Positions 51,495 to 59,471 of a stretch of DNA of 64,000 nt are shown here, in pieces; position 1 is the stretch's first letter; the number at the start of each line of letters is the position of its first letter. The notes under the pieces are model-generated. The model ran no database searches. It was not told the DNA's origin and was given only the letters and a program-made list of their open reading frames with translations. The stretch is from DASVHS01 sp036390755 (GTDB lineage: Bacteria; Acidobacteriota; Thermoanaerobaculia; Gp7-AA8): positions 32,776-96,775 of the forward strand of contig DASWBH010000389.1 of assembly GCA_036390755.1 (NCBI GenBank), in the 5' to 3' direction. The position numbers were made by a program, and so were the translations under genes.

Positions 51495-52157
51495 TTATAC
51501 ACCGAGGATCGACAGAACCGTTCCGACCGTAACGATCAGGGCACCTGCTGCCGCGTCGCCGTACCTGTCGAACCACGCAAAGCGGACTTTGTTCGCACCG
51601 GCGCGCGCCGCCGCGACCAGAACGACCATCGTCGTGATCGTCGCCACTTCGTACGTGACCACCACCGCCACCACCGCACCCCACCCGCCGACGGATGCGG
51701 CCATGATCATCGGGATGACCGCCACGCACGGATCGGCCGAAAAGAGTAGGAACAGCGACCACTCCGTCAGGCCGTGATCGTGATCGTTTTCGCCGTGCGG
51801 ATGGTGGTGTCCGTGGTGATGCAGGACCGACAGCGGATCGCGTGCGAAACTGCGCCTCAGGCCCCAGATCGTGTAGACGACGCCGAAGCCGATCAGCAGA
51901 AAGACAGCGTGATCTTCGAGGCGCGCGCCGAACGCCTGCACGGTTTCGAGTCCCACGAAGAGACCGATGAGTCCAAGGATCGCGGAGACGGTCACGTGAC
52001 CGAAGCCGCAGAGGATGGTCAGCTTCGCAGTGTGGCCGGGACGCCAGCATCGCGAACGCGCCAGCGCCGCGAATGGAACCCAGTGATCGGGCGCCAGCGA
52101 GTGGAGCGAGCCGATGCTCGCCGCAGCAAACGTCAGCGTGATGAGCCAGCCGTTCAT
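51495..52157 (-). CDS. NicO/UreH-like nickel-cobalt transporter
   Basis: A 220-residue membrane protein with about six helices. The first helix has H-x4-D-H (His19-Ser-Leu-Ala-Pro-Asp24-His25), the signature of nickel/cobalt NiCoT and UreH/NicO carriers. A cytosolic or periplasmic loop at about 113-128 is His-rich (VLHHHGHHHPHGENDHDHG), as in metal transporters. GFGHVTVSAILGLIG and ADPCVAVIPMIMAAS are conserved in the family. ATG 52157 starts 5 bases after the crotonase stop. Position after hyp genes supports nickel delivery for [NiFe]-hydrogenase, by inference. Confidence 0.82.
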   Translation of the reverse strand: MNGWLITLTFAAASIGSLHSLAPDHWVPFAALARSRCWRPGHTAKLTILCGFGHVTVSAILGLIGLFVGLETVQAFGARLEDHAVFLLIGFGVVYTIWGLRRSFARDPLSVLHHHGHHHPHGENDHDHGLTEWSLFLLFSADPCVAVIPMIMAASVGGWGAVVAVVVTYEVATITTMVVLVAAARAGANKVRFAWFDRYGDAAAGALIVTVGTVLSILGV

Positions 52158-52162
52158 TCGAT

Positions 52163-52987
52163 CTACTTTCCCGCGAACTCCGGCGTCCGTTTGTCGAAAA
52201 ACGCCGTGAGTCCCTCCGCGAAGTTGCTTCCGTTTGCGATGCGCGCGAGCTGGTCGAGCTCGCGGTCCAGGTGAAAGTCGAGCCGGTCCATCCCGGCTGC
52301 CTGATTGATCAACTGCTTCGCGATTCCCAGCGCCTCGGTCGGTCCCGCGGCGAGTTGCTTCGCGACTGTCATTACCTCGGCGTCGAACGATGCGATCGGA
52401 CACACCGCGCTGACGAGTCCCATCTCGAACGCCCGCTGCGCATTCAATCGGGGATTCAGGAACAGCAGATCCATCGCGCGCCGGAAGCCGAGGAGACGCG
52501 GAAGGAAAAAGGTCGAGCTCTCGGCGCCTGTGAGTCCGGTCTTCGAATACGCCCACTCGAAAGTGGCGCGCTCCGACGCGAAAACGAGATCGCACGACAT
52601 CGCGATGCCGAAACCGCCGGCTGCCGCCACGCCGTCGACCGCGGCGATGAACGGCTTCGGCGCGCGGCGGATCTCCGAGATCGTGCTGTGGATGTATTCG
52701 AGGATCTGCTTGAAGATCTCGCCGAACTCCGCGCTGTCCTCGGGCTTGAGGTACGCCAGGTCGTCGTGCTCGCCGCCGGCGCGGATGTACTTCAGATCGG
52801 CTCCGCTGCAGAAGATCCCGTCGACGCCGCGCAGCACGACCGCGCGGATGGTCTCGTCGCGGGCCATCTGCAGTCCGGCCTTGCGCAGGTCGCGGGCCGT
52901 CTCGACGTCGAGCGAGTTGAAACGCTGTTTGCGGTCGATCGTGATGATGCCGACGCCACCATCGACTTCCGTTCGAATGTCGCTCAT
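52163..52987 (-). CDS. Crotonase (enoyl-CoA hydratase/isomerase) family protein
   Basis: A 274-residue crotonase-fold protein. The oxyanion regions are FCSGADLKYI (about 59-68) and VDGVAAAGGFGIAMSCDLVFASERATF (about 117-143), then AYSKTGLTGAESSTFFLPRLLG. The two catalytic Glu residues of classical hydratases are not both at the expected places, so hydration is not assured. Context is the guide: it overlaps a formyltransferase gene by four bases at the end of a hyp operon, the two domain types of HypX, which decarbonylates formyl-CoA to CO. An ordinary acyl-CoA hydratase role remains possible. Confidence 0.8.
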   Translation of the reverse strand: MSDIRTEVDGGVGIITIDRKQRFNSLDVETARDLRKAGLQMARDETIRAVVLRGVDGIFCSGADLKYIRAGGEHDDLAYLKPEDSAEFGEIFKQILEYIHSTISEIRRAPKPFIAAVDGVAAAGGFGIAMSCDLVFASERATFEWAYSKTGLTGAESSTFFLPRLLGFRRAMDLLFLNPRLNAQRAFEMGLVSAVCPIASFDAEVMTVAKQLAAGPTEALGIAKQLINQAAGMDRLDFHLDRELDQLARIANGSNFAEGLTAFFDKRTPEFAGK

Positions 52988-53715
52988 GCGGTCACCGCCG
53001 CTGTCGCTTCAGTCGGGTTTTCCTCTTCGAATTCGGCCGCGAGAGACTCGAGCGCCTGGATCACGAGCGCACCCCACGAGTCGCGCATCATCCACTCGCG
53101 ATGCGCGTACGCGTACGCCTTCACGATGTCGGACGCGCCCCACGCGGCCGCCTGTTGCGCGAAAGGCGCGACCTCGTACGGGCCGCTTCGGAACAGGATC
53201 GGCCCTCCGTCGAGCTTCTCGGTCACGACGTGAACGCTGCTGCGCGTCTCCGCTTCACCGGCCTTGATTGCGTCGAGCGTCGAGCGCAGGCCCACGTACC
53301 GCCGCTCGCCATTTCCGTCCGTCAGCGTGAGGTCGCTGTCGTGCACGTTGAGGACACGGCCCGGAAACTCGCCGAGCATCACATCGGTGAGGACATACAG
53401 GTAACCGAGCAAAACGATGACGTCGATGTTCTCGTGCCGCAGCACGTCGATCGTGTAGCGCTCGTAGGCGCGGCGCGCCGCGAGATCGCGAAGCGACACG
53501 CGCCGCGCGGCGACGAATTGACGGATCGGATGAATCAGGACCGGGATGCCGCTGCGCTCGATGCGAGTGCGATCGGGAAATTCGTTCTCGGACGTGACGA
53601 CGCACGCGATGTCGAAAAGACGACCGCGTTGCGGGTCGGCGAGCAGCGCGTCCAGGCCGGGTGCACGCCTCGAGCAGAGAACCGCGATCCGCAACGGCTC
53701 GACGTTCGTCAGCAT
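52984..53715 (-). CDS. PurN-like formyltransferase family protein in the hyp operon
   Basis: A 243-residue formyltransferase fold. The catalytic triad of formyltransferases can be seen as Asn123 and His125 in VLNVHDSDL, and Asp169 in TEKLDGGPI, with VHVVTE before it. It differs from PurN at the loop after His (no HPSLLP; instead HDSDLTLTDGNGERRYVG) and from Fmt by lacking a tRNA domain. ATG 53715 overlaps hypE by 7 bases and the crotonase by four. By position it could be the N-terminal part of a split HypX, moving formyl from 10-formyl-THF to CoA. Annotation as PurN would be misleading here. Confidence 0.78.
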   Translation of the reverse strand: MLTNVEPLRIAVLCSRRAPGLDALLADPQRGRLFDIACVVTSENEFPDRTRIERSGIPVLIHPIRQFVAARRVSLRDLAARRAYERYTIDVLRHENIDVIVLLGYLYVLTDVMLGEFPGRVLNVHDSDLTLTDGNGERRYVGLRSTLDAIKAGEAETRSSVHVVTEKLDGGPILFRSGPYEVAPFAQQAAAWGASDIVKAYAYAHREWMMRDSWGALVIQALESLAAEFEEENPTEATAAVTA

Positions 53716-54752
53716 ATGCGCGGCAGCGGCTCGCCTTCCGGCTCAGCCAGCAGTCTCTTTCCGAAGCCTGTGTCGAGGATCAGCGAACCGGGACGTTCGG
53801 CGATGCAAGTTCCGATAATCGCCGCGTCACGGCCTCGCGGGTGTCTGCGCAGCGCGGCGACGAGCGCCTCGGCGACTTCAGGCCGAACGCCCATGACCGC
53901 CTTGCCTTCGTTGGCAACGTGCAGCGGATCGATCCCGAGGATCTCGCCGGCCGATCGGACGGCATCGGTGACCGGGATGGCCGACTCGCGAAGAACCACG
54001 GCGACGTTGCTCTTCGCCGCCATCTCGTGCAGCGCGCTCGCGACTCCGCCGCGCGTCGGATCCTTCATCGCCGTGATCGCGTCCGGCAGCGCCGCGGTGA
54101 TCGCGGCGATCATCGAATTCAGAGGCGCGACATCGGATCGCAGATCGCCTTCGAGCTCGAGCCCGTGCCGCGCGGCCATGACGGCCAGGCCGTGATCGCC
54201 GATCGTGCCGGTGACGACGATCCTGTCGCCAGGGCGTAGCGCATTGTCGCGAATGACACGCCTGGTCATGGCGATGCCTGTCGTGTTGATCGCGATGCCG
54301 TCGATCTCGCCGCGTCCCATGACTTTCGTGTCGCCGGTGACGACGACCGTTCCCGCTTCGATGCAGGTATCAACGATCGAGCGCTGAATCGTTTCGAGCT
54401 GATCGAGCGGGAATCCTTCTTCGAGGATCACGCCGCACGTGAGCCCGAGGATGCGCGTCGCGCCCATCATGGCGAGATCGTTGACGGTGCCGCAGATGGA
54501 GATGCGGCCGATGTCGCCGCCCGGGAAAAAAATCGGGTGAATGACGTGCGAGTCGGTGGTGATGACGAGCCACTCGTCGCCCATCGGAATGGCCGCGCCG
54601 TCGTCCATCGCCGCGAGGCCGACGCCGTCGAACGGCATGGCCGCGAAGTCTTTGATGAACAGCCGCTCGATGAGAGCGCGCATCGCACGGCCGCCGCCGC
54701 CCTGCTTGAGCGTCACGCGTCCGCTGCTCGGAACAGCAATCGTCGCAGTCAT
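53709..54752 (-). CDS. hypE: Hydrogenase expression/formation protein HypE
   Basis: A 347-residue AIR-synthase-like protein. GGGGRAMRALIERLF, DDGAAIPMGDEWLVITTDSHVIHPIFFPGGDIGRISICGTVNDLAMMGA, and VVTGDTKVMGRGEIDGIAINTTGIA are diagnostic. The C-terminus ends PRIC, the conserved tetrapeptide whose Cys is carbamoylated by HypF and dehydrated to thiocyanate for the cyanide ligands of the [NiFe] site. ATG 54752 overlaps the hypD stop by four bases. Upstream in-frame codons lie in hypD and are rejected. Confidence 0.96.
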   Translation of the reverse strand: MTATIAVPSSGRVTLKQGGGGRAMRALIERLFIKDFAAMPFDGVGLAAMDDGAAIPMGDEWLVITTDSHVIHPIFFPGGDIGRISICGTVNDLAMMGATRILGLTCGVILEEGFPLDQLETIQRSIVDTCIEAGTVVVTGDTKVMGRGEIDGIAINTTGIAMTRRVIRDNALRPGDRIVVTGTIGDHGLAVMAARHGLELEGDLRSDVAPLNSMIAAITAALPDAITAMKDPTRGGVASALHEMAAKSNVAVVLRESAIPVTDAVRSAGEILGIDPLHVANEGKAVMGVRPEVAEALVAALRRHPRGRDAAIIGTCIAERPGSLILDTGFGKRLLAEPEGEPLPRIC

Positions 54753-55882
54753 GAGGCTACCTCGATCGCGGAGAGGTCGGGAACGCCGCCGTAGAGGTGC
54801 CAGATCTTGCATGTGCCCTCGTTCGAGACCATGCAGGCGCCCACCGGGTTCTCAGGAACGCATTCTTTGTTGAACAGGCGGCACTGATTGGGGTTCCTGA
54901 TGCCGGCCATGATGTCGCCGCAGATGCACTGACCGGCGAGCTGCGGTGGCGCGTAGTCCCACAGCGAGGTCACGTCGATGTCGAATCGGCGCCGCGCGTC
55001 GACGTGCGCGAACTCGTCGCGAATCCGTAGATTGCCGTTCGGCACGTGCGCGATCCCGCGCCACCGCCCTCCGATCGTGCGGAAAACTTTCCAGAGCTGT
55101 TTCTGCGCCGCGAGATTGCCTTCCTTCGTGACGCAGCGCGGGAACATGTTGACGACGCGCGGAGTCTTGTCGCGCACGAGCGTCACCAGCTCGACGAGCC
55201 CGGCCATGATGTCGAGCGGCTCGAATCCGGCCACGACGACCGGCAGGTTGTGTCGGGTGATGAATGGCTCGTAGACGGCCCAGCCGGTGATCGTCGCCGC
55301 GTGCCCAGCTGCGAGGAAACCTTCGACGCGCGACTCCGGCATCTCCGCGACGATCTCCATGACCGGCGGGATGTACTTGTGCGCGGAGAGCACGGAGAAG
55401 TTCTTCGGCGGGTCGTTGACGACGATCGCGGCGGTCGCGACCGCGGTCGTCTCGAAGCCGGTGGCGAAGAACACGAGCTCCTCGCCGGGATTCTTTCTTG
55501 CGATCTCCACCGCTTGAGCGGGGCTGTAGACGATGTCGATCTTCGCGCCGGTGGCCTGCGCATCGGCGAGCGACTTCACGGTGCCCGGAACTTTCAGCAT
55601 GTCGCCGTATGTCGCGATGCGAACGCCGTTGCCGGCGAGGACGACACCTTCGTCGACTTCCGGCACGTCGGTGACGCACACGGGACAACCCGGTCCCATG
55701 ATCACTTCGAGGTTCTTCGGAAACAGCGACCGCAGTCCGAACTTCGCGATGGCCTGTTCATGGCTGCCGCAGACGTGCATGACGGCGACGGGGCGACCGA
55801 TTTCGTCGACGAGCTTCTGCAACGCGGCGGCAAGCGACTTCGCCAGCGCGGGATCGCGGAACTTCAGCTCGGCGGTTTTCAT
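54749..55882 (-). CDS. hypD: Hydrogenase expression/formation protein HypD
   Basis: A 377-residue iron-sulfur scaffold protein. The N-terminus VMHVCGSHEQAI and MGPGCPVCVTDVPEVD (with the redox Cys pair), FFATGFETTAVATA, VVAGFEPLDIM and the C-terminal [4Fe-4S] region CICGDIMAGIRNPNQCRLFNKECVPENPVGACMVSNEG are all intact. HypD works with HypC to assemble the Fe(CN)2CO unit. Start and stop overlap hypC and hypE by one and four bases. No hypA or hypB is in the visible operon. Confidence 0.96.
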   Translation of the reverse strand: MKTAELKFRDPALAKSLAAALQKLVDEIGRPVAVMHVCGSHEQAIAKFGLRSLFPKNLEVIMGPGCPVCVTDVPEVDEGVVLAGNGVRIATYGDMLKVPGTVKSLADAQATGAKIDIVYSPAQAVEIARKNPGEELVFFATGFETTAVATAAIVVNDPPKNFSVLSAHKYIPPVMEIVAEMPESRVEGFLAAGHAATITGWAVYEPFITRHNLPVVVAGFEPLDIMAGLVELVTLVRDKTPRVVNMFPRCVTKEGNLAAQKQLWKVFRTIGGRWRGIAHVPNGNLRIRDEFAHVDARRRFDIDVTSLWDYAPPQLAGQCICGDIMAGIRNPNQCRLFNKECVPENPVGACMVSNEGTCKIWHLYGGVPDLSAIEVAS

Positions 55883-56160
55883 CAGCTCTTCCGCGCCCCT
55901 TCGATCTCGCCCCGAACGTCGCCGGCCATCATGTCGTCGCCGGCTTCCCTCATGAGCTCCTCGTAGAGCGAGAGCGTCTGTTCGATCGTTTCTTCTGGAA
56001 TGCGCCGGATCGCGAAGCCGACGTGGTTGAGGATGTAGTCGCCAGGCTTGACCGGCTCGTCGACGATGTCGAGATTCACGTGGCGCCGAACGCCCCAGAA
56101 ATCCACGACCGCGATGCTGCCGTCAATCTCGATGACTTTCCCTGGAACACCTAGACACAT
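55882..56160 (-). CDS. hypC: Hydrogenase assembly chaperone HypC
   Basis: A 92-residue small chaperone. It begins MCLGVPGKVIEIDGSIAVVDFWGVRRHVNLDIV; the Cys at position 2 binds iron and the large hydrogenase subunit. VKPGDYILNHVGFAIRRI is the conserved strand pair. The C-terminal helix is longer than the usual 75-85 residue family member. ATG 56160 lies inside the last bases of hypF (10-base overlap) and the stop overlaps hypD by one base (TGATG). Confidence 0.95.
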   Translation of the reverse strand: MCLGVPGKVIEIDGSIAVVDFWGVRRHVNLDIVDEPVKPGDYILNHVGFAIRRIPEETIEQTLSLYEELMREAGDDMMAGDVRGEIEGARKS

Positions 56161-58442
56161 GAGGAACCCTCCACCACTGCGTTGGCGATGACGGCCTGGC
56201 CGAGGGCAATGCCCCCGTCGCCGGGCGGGATTTCGCGACCGATGTAGACGCTGCTGGTTTCGCCGAGTCCGTCGATGATCGACTCGGATAGCCGCGCGTT
56301 CTGGAAGCAGCCGCCGCTGAGCACGACCGGCATGTCGCCGCGAAGCGACGCGATCGATTGCGCGACGTCGATCGAGACGGCTGCGACGGTGTTGTGGAAC
56401 TTCGCCGAGATCGTGGCCGGCGAGCGGCCGTCGATTAGATCGACCACTGCGGCTCTCACGAGAGGCCGCAGATCGATCTCCCACGGATGCGCTCCGCCGC
56501 GAATCGAGTACGGATAGCGGGCGGTCTCCGCGGGATCCGCAGCCATGTTCCACAGCAGCGCGACCTCGCCTTCATAACGCGCGTCAGTCAGCGACAGTCC
56601 GATCGCGCCGAGCGCGTCGAAATAGCGGCCGAGCCCGTGGCCGAGCGGTGTGTTGACTCCGCGCGCGACCATGTGACGGATCGACTCGATCGCCTTCCTC
56701 GGCGTGCTGCGGAACAGCGGAATCGCGTGCAGCGGGGGCTCGCCTTCGAACGCTTCGTCGAGCAGCGCGAGCGCGATGCGCCACACCTGCCGGATCGCCT
56801 GATCGCCGCCGGCGAGCGGGATCGCGCGGAATGTCGCGATTCGCTCGAACGCACGCTCATCCGCGAGCAGGATTTCGCCGCCCCACGACGTCCCGTCCGG
56901 ACCATAGCCGGTGCCGTCATACGCGAAGCCGAGAACCGGGCCCTCGAGGTGGTGCTCGGCCATGACGCTGACGACGTGCGCGTGATGGTGCTGCACGACC
57001 ACCCGCGTGACGTTGTCCTGCGCGAGGGCGTACCGCGTCGAGAAGTACTCCGGATGCATGTCGTGCGCGATGACCGAGGGCTCGACGCCGACGAACTTCT
57101 TCATCTGCTCGATCGACGCCTCGAAGGACCGCAGCGTCGCCACAGACTCGAGATCGCCGATATGGGTCCCGAGGAACGCATGCTTACCGGCGCCGATGCA
57201 GATCGCGTTCTTCAGATGCGCTCCGCACGCGAGCACCGGAACGGCAAACGGCTTCGCCACTTCGATTCCGCGCGGCACGTAGCCGCGGCCGCGGCGCATC
57301 ACCACAGGCGCGCCGGCGATCACGCGTGCAACGGAGTCGTCGACGCGCGTGTGAATCACGCGATCGTGAACCAGAAAGATGTCGGCGATCTCGCGCAGCT
57401 GCTCCACCGCCTCCGAGTTGTCGCTGACCATCGGCTCTTCGGCGACGTTCCCGGACGTCATGACGAGCGGAAATCCCGTTTCGCGGAGCAGGATGTGGTG
57501 TAGCGGCGTGTACGGAAGGAAGACTCCGAGGAGCGGCGTCGCGCCGCTGACCTCGTCAGCGATGCCGGAATCGGCGCGGCGGCGAACGAGAACGATCGGA
57601 CGTTCGACTGACGTCAGCAGCTCGCGCTCGGCATCGCTGATCTCCGCAATCGCCTGAGCGGCCGCGAGATCTGGAACCATGACTGCCAGCGGCTTGGCCT
57701 CGCGATGTTTGCGGTCGCGCAGACGCTGGACGGCTGTGGACGAACGCGCGTCGCACGCGAGATGGAAGCCGCCAATCCCCTTCACCGCCACCGTCAGCTG
57801 CGCTCGAAGCGCTCGCGCGGCGAAGCGGATCGGATCGCCGGTCGAGATCTTCGCGCCCTGCGGCGTCAGGGCGGCGAGTTGCGGACCGCACTCCGGACAC
57901 GCATTCGGCTGCGCGTGGAAGCGGCGGTCGAGCGGGTTCTCGTACTCGCGACGGCAGTCGGCACACATCCCGAACGACGACATCGTGGTCTGCGGCCGGT
58001 CGTAAGGAATGTCCCGGACGATCGAATACCGCGGTCCGCAATTCGTGCAGTTCGTGAACGGATAGCGATAGCGGCGATTTTTCGGATCGGAGATGTCGGC
58101 GAGGCAGTCGTCGCAGGTGGCCAGGTCCGGCGGAATCGAGACGTTGCGCTCCTCGGCCGCCGCGCTGGCTGCGATCTCGAACTGCGGCGGCATGTGCTCG
58201 GCGACGATCGGCGCCCAGCCAATCGCGCGCACTCGCGCCGCGGGCGGCGCTTCCTTCGACAGTCGATCAACAAACGTATCGAGCACCTCGGCCGGAGCGA
58301 ACGCGTCGATCACGACGCCCGTGGAGTCGTTGCGCACTTGTCCGGTCACACCATTCCGCTGAGCGAGCTGGTAGACGAACGGACGAAAACCGACACCTTG
58401 AACGACGCCACGAATTTCGATGTGTCGTCCCTGAATGGGCAT
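56151..58442 (-). CDS. hypF: Carbamoyltransferase HypF
   Basis: A 763-residue multidomain protein. Acylphosphatase domain about 7-95 (RGVVQGVGFRPFVYQLA); zinc fingers with Cys pairs in CDDCLADI, CTNCGPRYS, CADCRREY and CPECGPQ; the YrdC-like domain from about 205 (VAVKGIGGFHLACDA); and the C-terminal Kae1/TobZ-like domain with ACGAHLKNAICI, VVQHHHAHVVSVMAEHHLEG and FAYDGTGYGPDG. It turns carbamoyl phosphate into a carbamoyl group on HypE for cyanide ligands. It is first of the hyp run and GAGGAAG lies about 7 bases before ATG 58442, with palindromes further upstream. Confidence 0.97.
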   Translation of the reverse strand: MPIQGRHIEIRGVVQGVGFRPFVYQLAQRNGVTGQVRNDSTGVVIDAFAPAEVLDTFVDRLSKEAPPAARVRAIGWAPIVAEHMPPQFEIAASAAAEERNVSIPPDLATCDDCLADISDPKNRRYRYPFTNCTNCGPRYSIVRDIPYDRPQTTMSSFGMCADCRREYENPLDRRFHAQPNACPECGPQLAALTPQGAKISTGDPIRFAARALRAQLTVAVKGIGGFHLACDARSSTAVQRLRDRKHREAKPLAVMVPDLAAAQAIAEISDAERELLTSVERPIVLVRRRADSGIADEVSGATPLLGVFLPYTPLHHILLRETGFPLVMTSGNVAEEPMVSDNSEAVEQLREIADIFLVHDRVIHTRVDDSVARVIAGAPVVMRRGRGYVPRGIEVAKPFAVPVLACGAHLKNAICIGAGKHAFLGTHIGDLESVATLRSFEASIEQMKKFVGVEPSVIAHDMHPEYFSTRYALAQDNVTRVVVQHHHAHVVSVMAEHHLEGPVLGFAYDGTGYGPDGTSWGGEILLADERAFERIATFRAIPLAGGDQAIRQVWRIALALLDEAFEGEPPLHAIPLFRSTPRKAIESIRHMVARGVNTPLGHGLGRYFDALGAIGLSLTDARYEGEVALLWNMAADPAETARYPYSIRGGAHPWEIDLRPLVRAAVVDLIDGRSPATISAKFHNTVAAVSIDVAQSIASLRGDMPVVLSGGCFQNARLSESIIDGLGETSSVYIGREIPPGDGGIALGQAVIANAVVEGSSCV

Positions 58443-58475
58443 GTGCGCTTCCTCGCCTCGTCAAGTTAGTTGTTA

Positions 58476-58526
58476 CACGTACGTGCCCGGATGACTGTGC
58501 GCACGTGACCTTGTGACAGGTGTCAC
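58476..58526. promoter_or_regulatory. Cluster of palindromes between hypF and the MerR-type gene
   Basis: Three perfect or near-perfect palindromes lie in 51 bases: CACGTACGTG (58476-58485), GTGCGCAC (58497-58504) and GTGACA-GG-TGTCAC (58513-58526). They lie between hypF and a divergent MerR-type regulator and could be operators for that regulator or a global one. No site is assigned with certainty. Confidence 0.4.
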
Positions 58527-58531
58527 CCGTC

Positions 58532-58616
58532 GTCATTCCGAGCGGCAGCGAGGAATCCGGGCGGGAGGCTCGACGAGCCATCCCACCCCCAGATCCCTCG
58601 CTCCGCTCGGGATGAC
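58532..58616. repeat. REP-like imperfect palindrome, family A, copy 2
   Basis: An 85-base inverted repeat with ends GTCATTCCGAGCG on the left and CGCTCGGGATGAC on the right, and a small loop near 58571-58575. Arms pair with several mismatches. The ends and length resemble copy 1 at 4716-4803. The right end touches a CATAAT box 6 bases before the GTG of the downstream gene. Confidence 0.75.
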
Positions 58617-58621
58617 ATAAT
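58616..58621 (+). promoter_or_regulatory. -10-like box at the repeat end before the MerR-type gene
   Basis: CATAAT overlaps the last base of the palindromic repeat and lies 6 bases before the GTG at 58628. No Shine-Dalgarno is present, and the spacing would give a leaderless mRNA. The hexamer is not the exact consensus. Confidence 0.3.
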
Positions 58622-58627
58622 CGCCAC

Positions 58628-59020
58628 GTGGGCGAGGCCGCCGAGGACAAGAAGCTCTACAAAATCGGCGAGGTCTGCAAGGTCGCGGACGTCCAGCCGT
58701 ACGTGCTCCGCTACTGGGAGACGGAGTTTCCGTCGCTCGCGCCGAACAAGAGCGGCGGCGGGCAGCGGCTCTACACGCGTCGCGAGATCGACATCATCCT
58801 CCGCATCAAGCAACTCCTTTACTCCGAAGGCTTCACGATCGCCGGCGCGAAGAAGAAGCTCGAGACCGAGCCCCAGGCCGGCGCGCCCGCACCTCAACCG
58901 GAGCAGCCGAAGAAGGCGAGCGCAGCGAAGCCGGCGGCGAATGCTGCGGATAAAGCGCTCGCGAGCGTGAAGAAGGAGTTGCGCTCCCTTCTCAAGATGC
59001 TCGACGAGACTAGTCGCTGA
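58628..59020 (+). CDS. MerR-family transcriptional regulator
   Basis: A 130-residue regulator starting at GTG 58628. The winged helix-turn-helix is KLYKIGEVCKVADVQPYVLRYWETEFPSLAPNKSGGGQRLYTRREIDIILRIKQLLYSEGFTIAGAKKKLE (about 9-80), closest to the MerR type without a recognisable effector domain. Residues 80-107 are Pro/Ala/Lys-rich linker, and the C-terminus (about 107-130) is a short coiled-coil helix. Such short MerR-like proteins are found in many Acidobacteriota and Deltaproteobacteria (recollection). It is divergent from hypF; the palindromes between may be its targets. The last 11 bases overlap the convergent fRMsr gene. Confidence 0.85.
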   Translation: MGEAAEDKKLYKIGEVCKVADVQPYVLRYWETEFPSLAPNKSGGGQRLYTRREIDIILRIKQLLYSEGFTIAGAKKKLETEPQAGAPAPQPEQPKKASAAKPAANAADKALASVKKELRSLLKMLDETSR

Positions 59021-59471
59021 ACAGCGAGACGATCCTCTCGAGCCCCTGCCGATCGACGTCGTCGAACGCGTTCAACCGATCGGAATCGATGTCGAGCACG
59101 GCGACGAGCTCGCGATCGCGGTCGAACACCGGGACGACGATCTCCGACTTCGACACCGGATCGCACGCGATGTGACCGGGGAACGCGTTCACATCAGGAA
59201 CGACGACCGTTTCGCGCCGCTGGGCTGCGGTACCGCACACGCCTTTGCCGAAGTCGATCTGCAGGCAGCCGACCGTGCCGATGTACGGCCCGACGACAAG
59301 CCGCTCGCCGCAGACGCGGTAGAAGCCGGTCCAGTAGAAGTGGTCGAACTTGTTGGCGAGAACTGAATTGATCGTCGCCATCAGGGCGATGTCGTCGAGG
59401 CTTCGGCCTCCTTCATCACGCCAGACGGCGACGATCGATTGGAAGCACTCTTCGTACGCTGATCGCTTCAA
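59010..59471 (-). CDS. msrC: Free methionine-(R)-sulfoxide reductase (GAF type)
   Basis: A 153-residue GAF-domain protein. It has NKFDHFYWTGFYRV, GPYIGTVGCLQIDFGKGVCGTAA and HIACDPVSKSEIVVPVF, the three conserved Cys residues of fRMsr, and VLDIDSDRLNAFDDVDRQGLE at the end. It reduces free Met-R-sulfoxide using thioredoxin-like reductants in the cytoplasm. ATG 59471 overlaps the stop of a small ORF at 59468 by four bases. It is the last visible gene of the minus-strand run from the M14 peptidase. Confidence 0.93.
   Translation of the reverse strand: MKRSAYEECFQSIVAVWRDEGGRSLDDIALMATINSVLANKFDHFYWTGFYRVCGERLVVGPYIGTVGCLQIDFGKGVCGTAAQRRETVVVPDVNAFPGHIACDPVSKSEIVVPVFDRDRELVAVLDIDSDRLNAFDDVDRQGLERIVSLFSD

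Noticed and set aside
53709..54812. Longer hypE start
   Set aside because: It would read 60 bases into hypD; the ATGA overlap at 54752 and the family N-terminus favour the shorter form.
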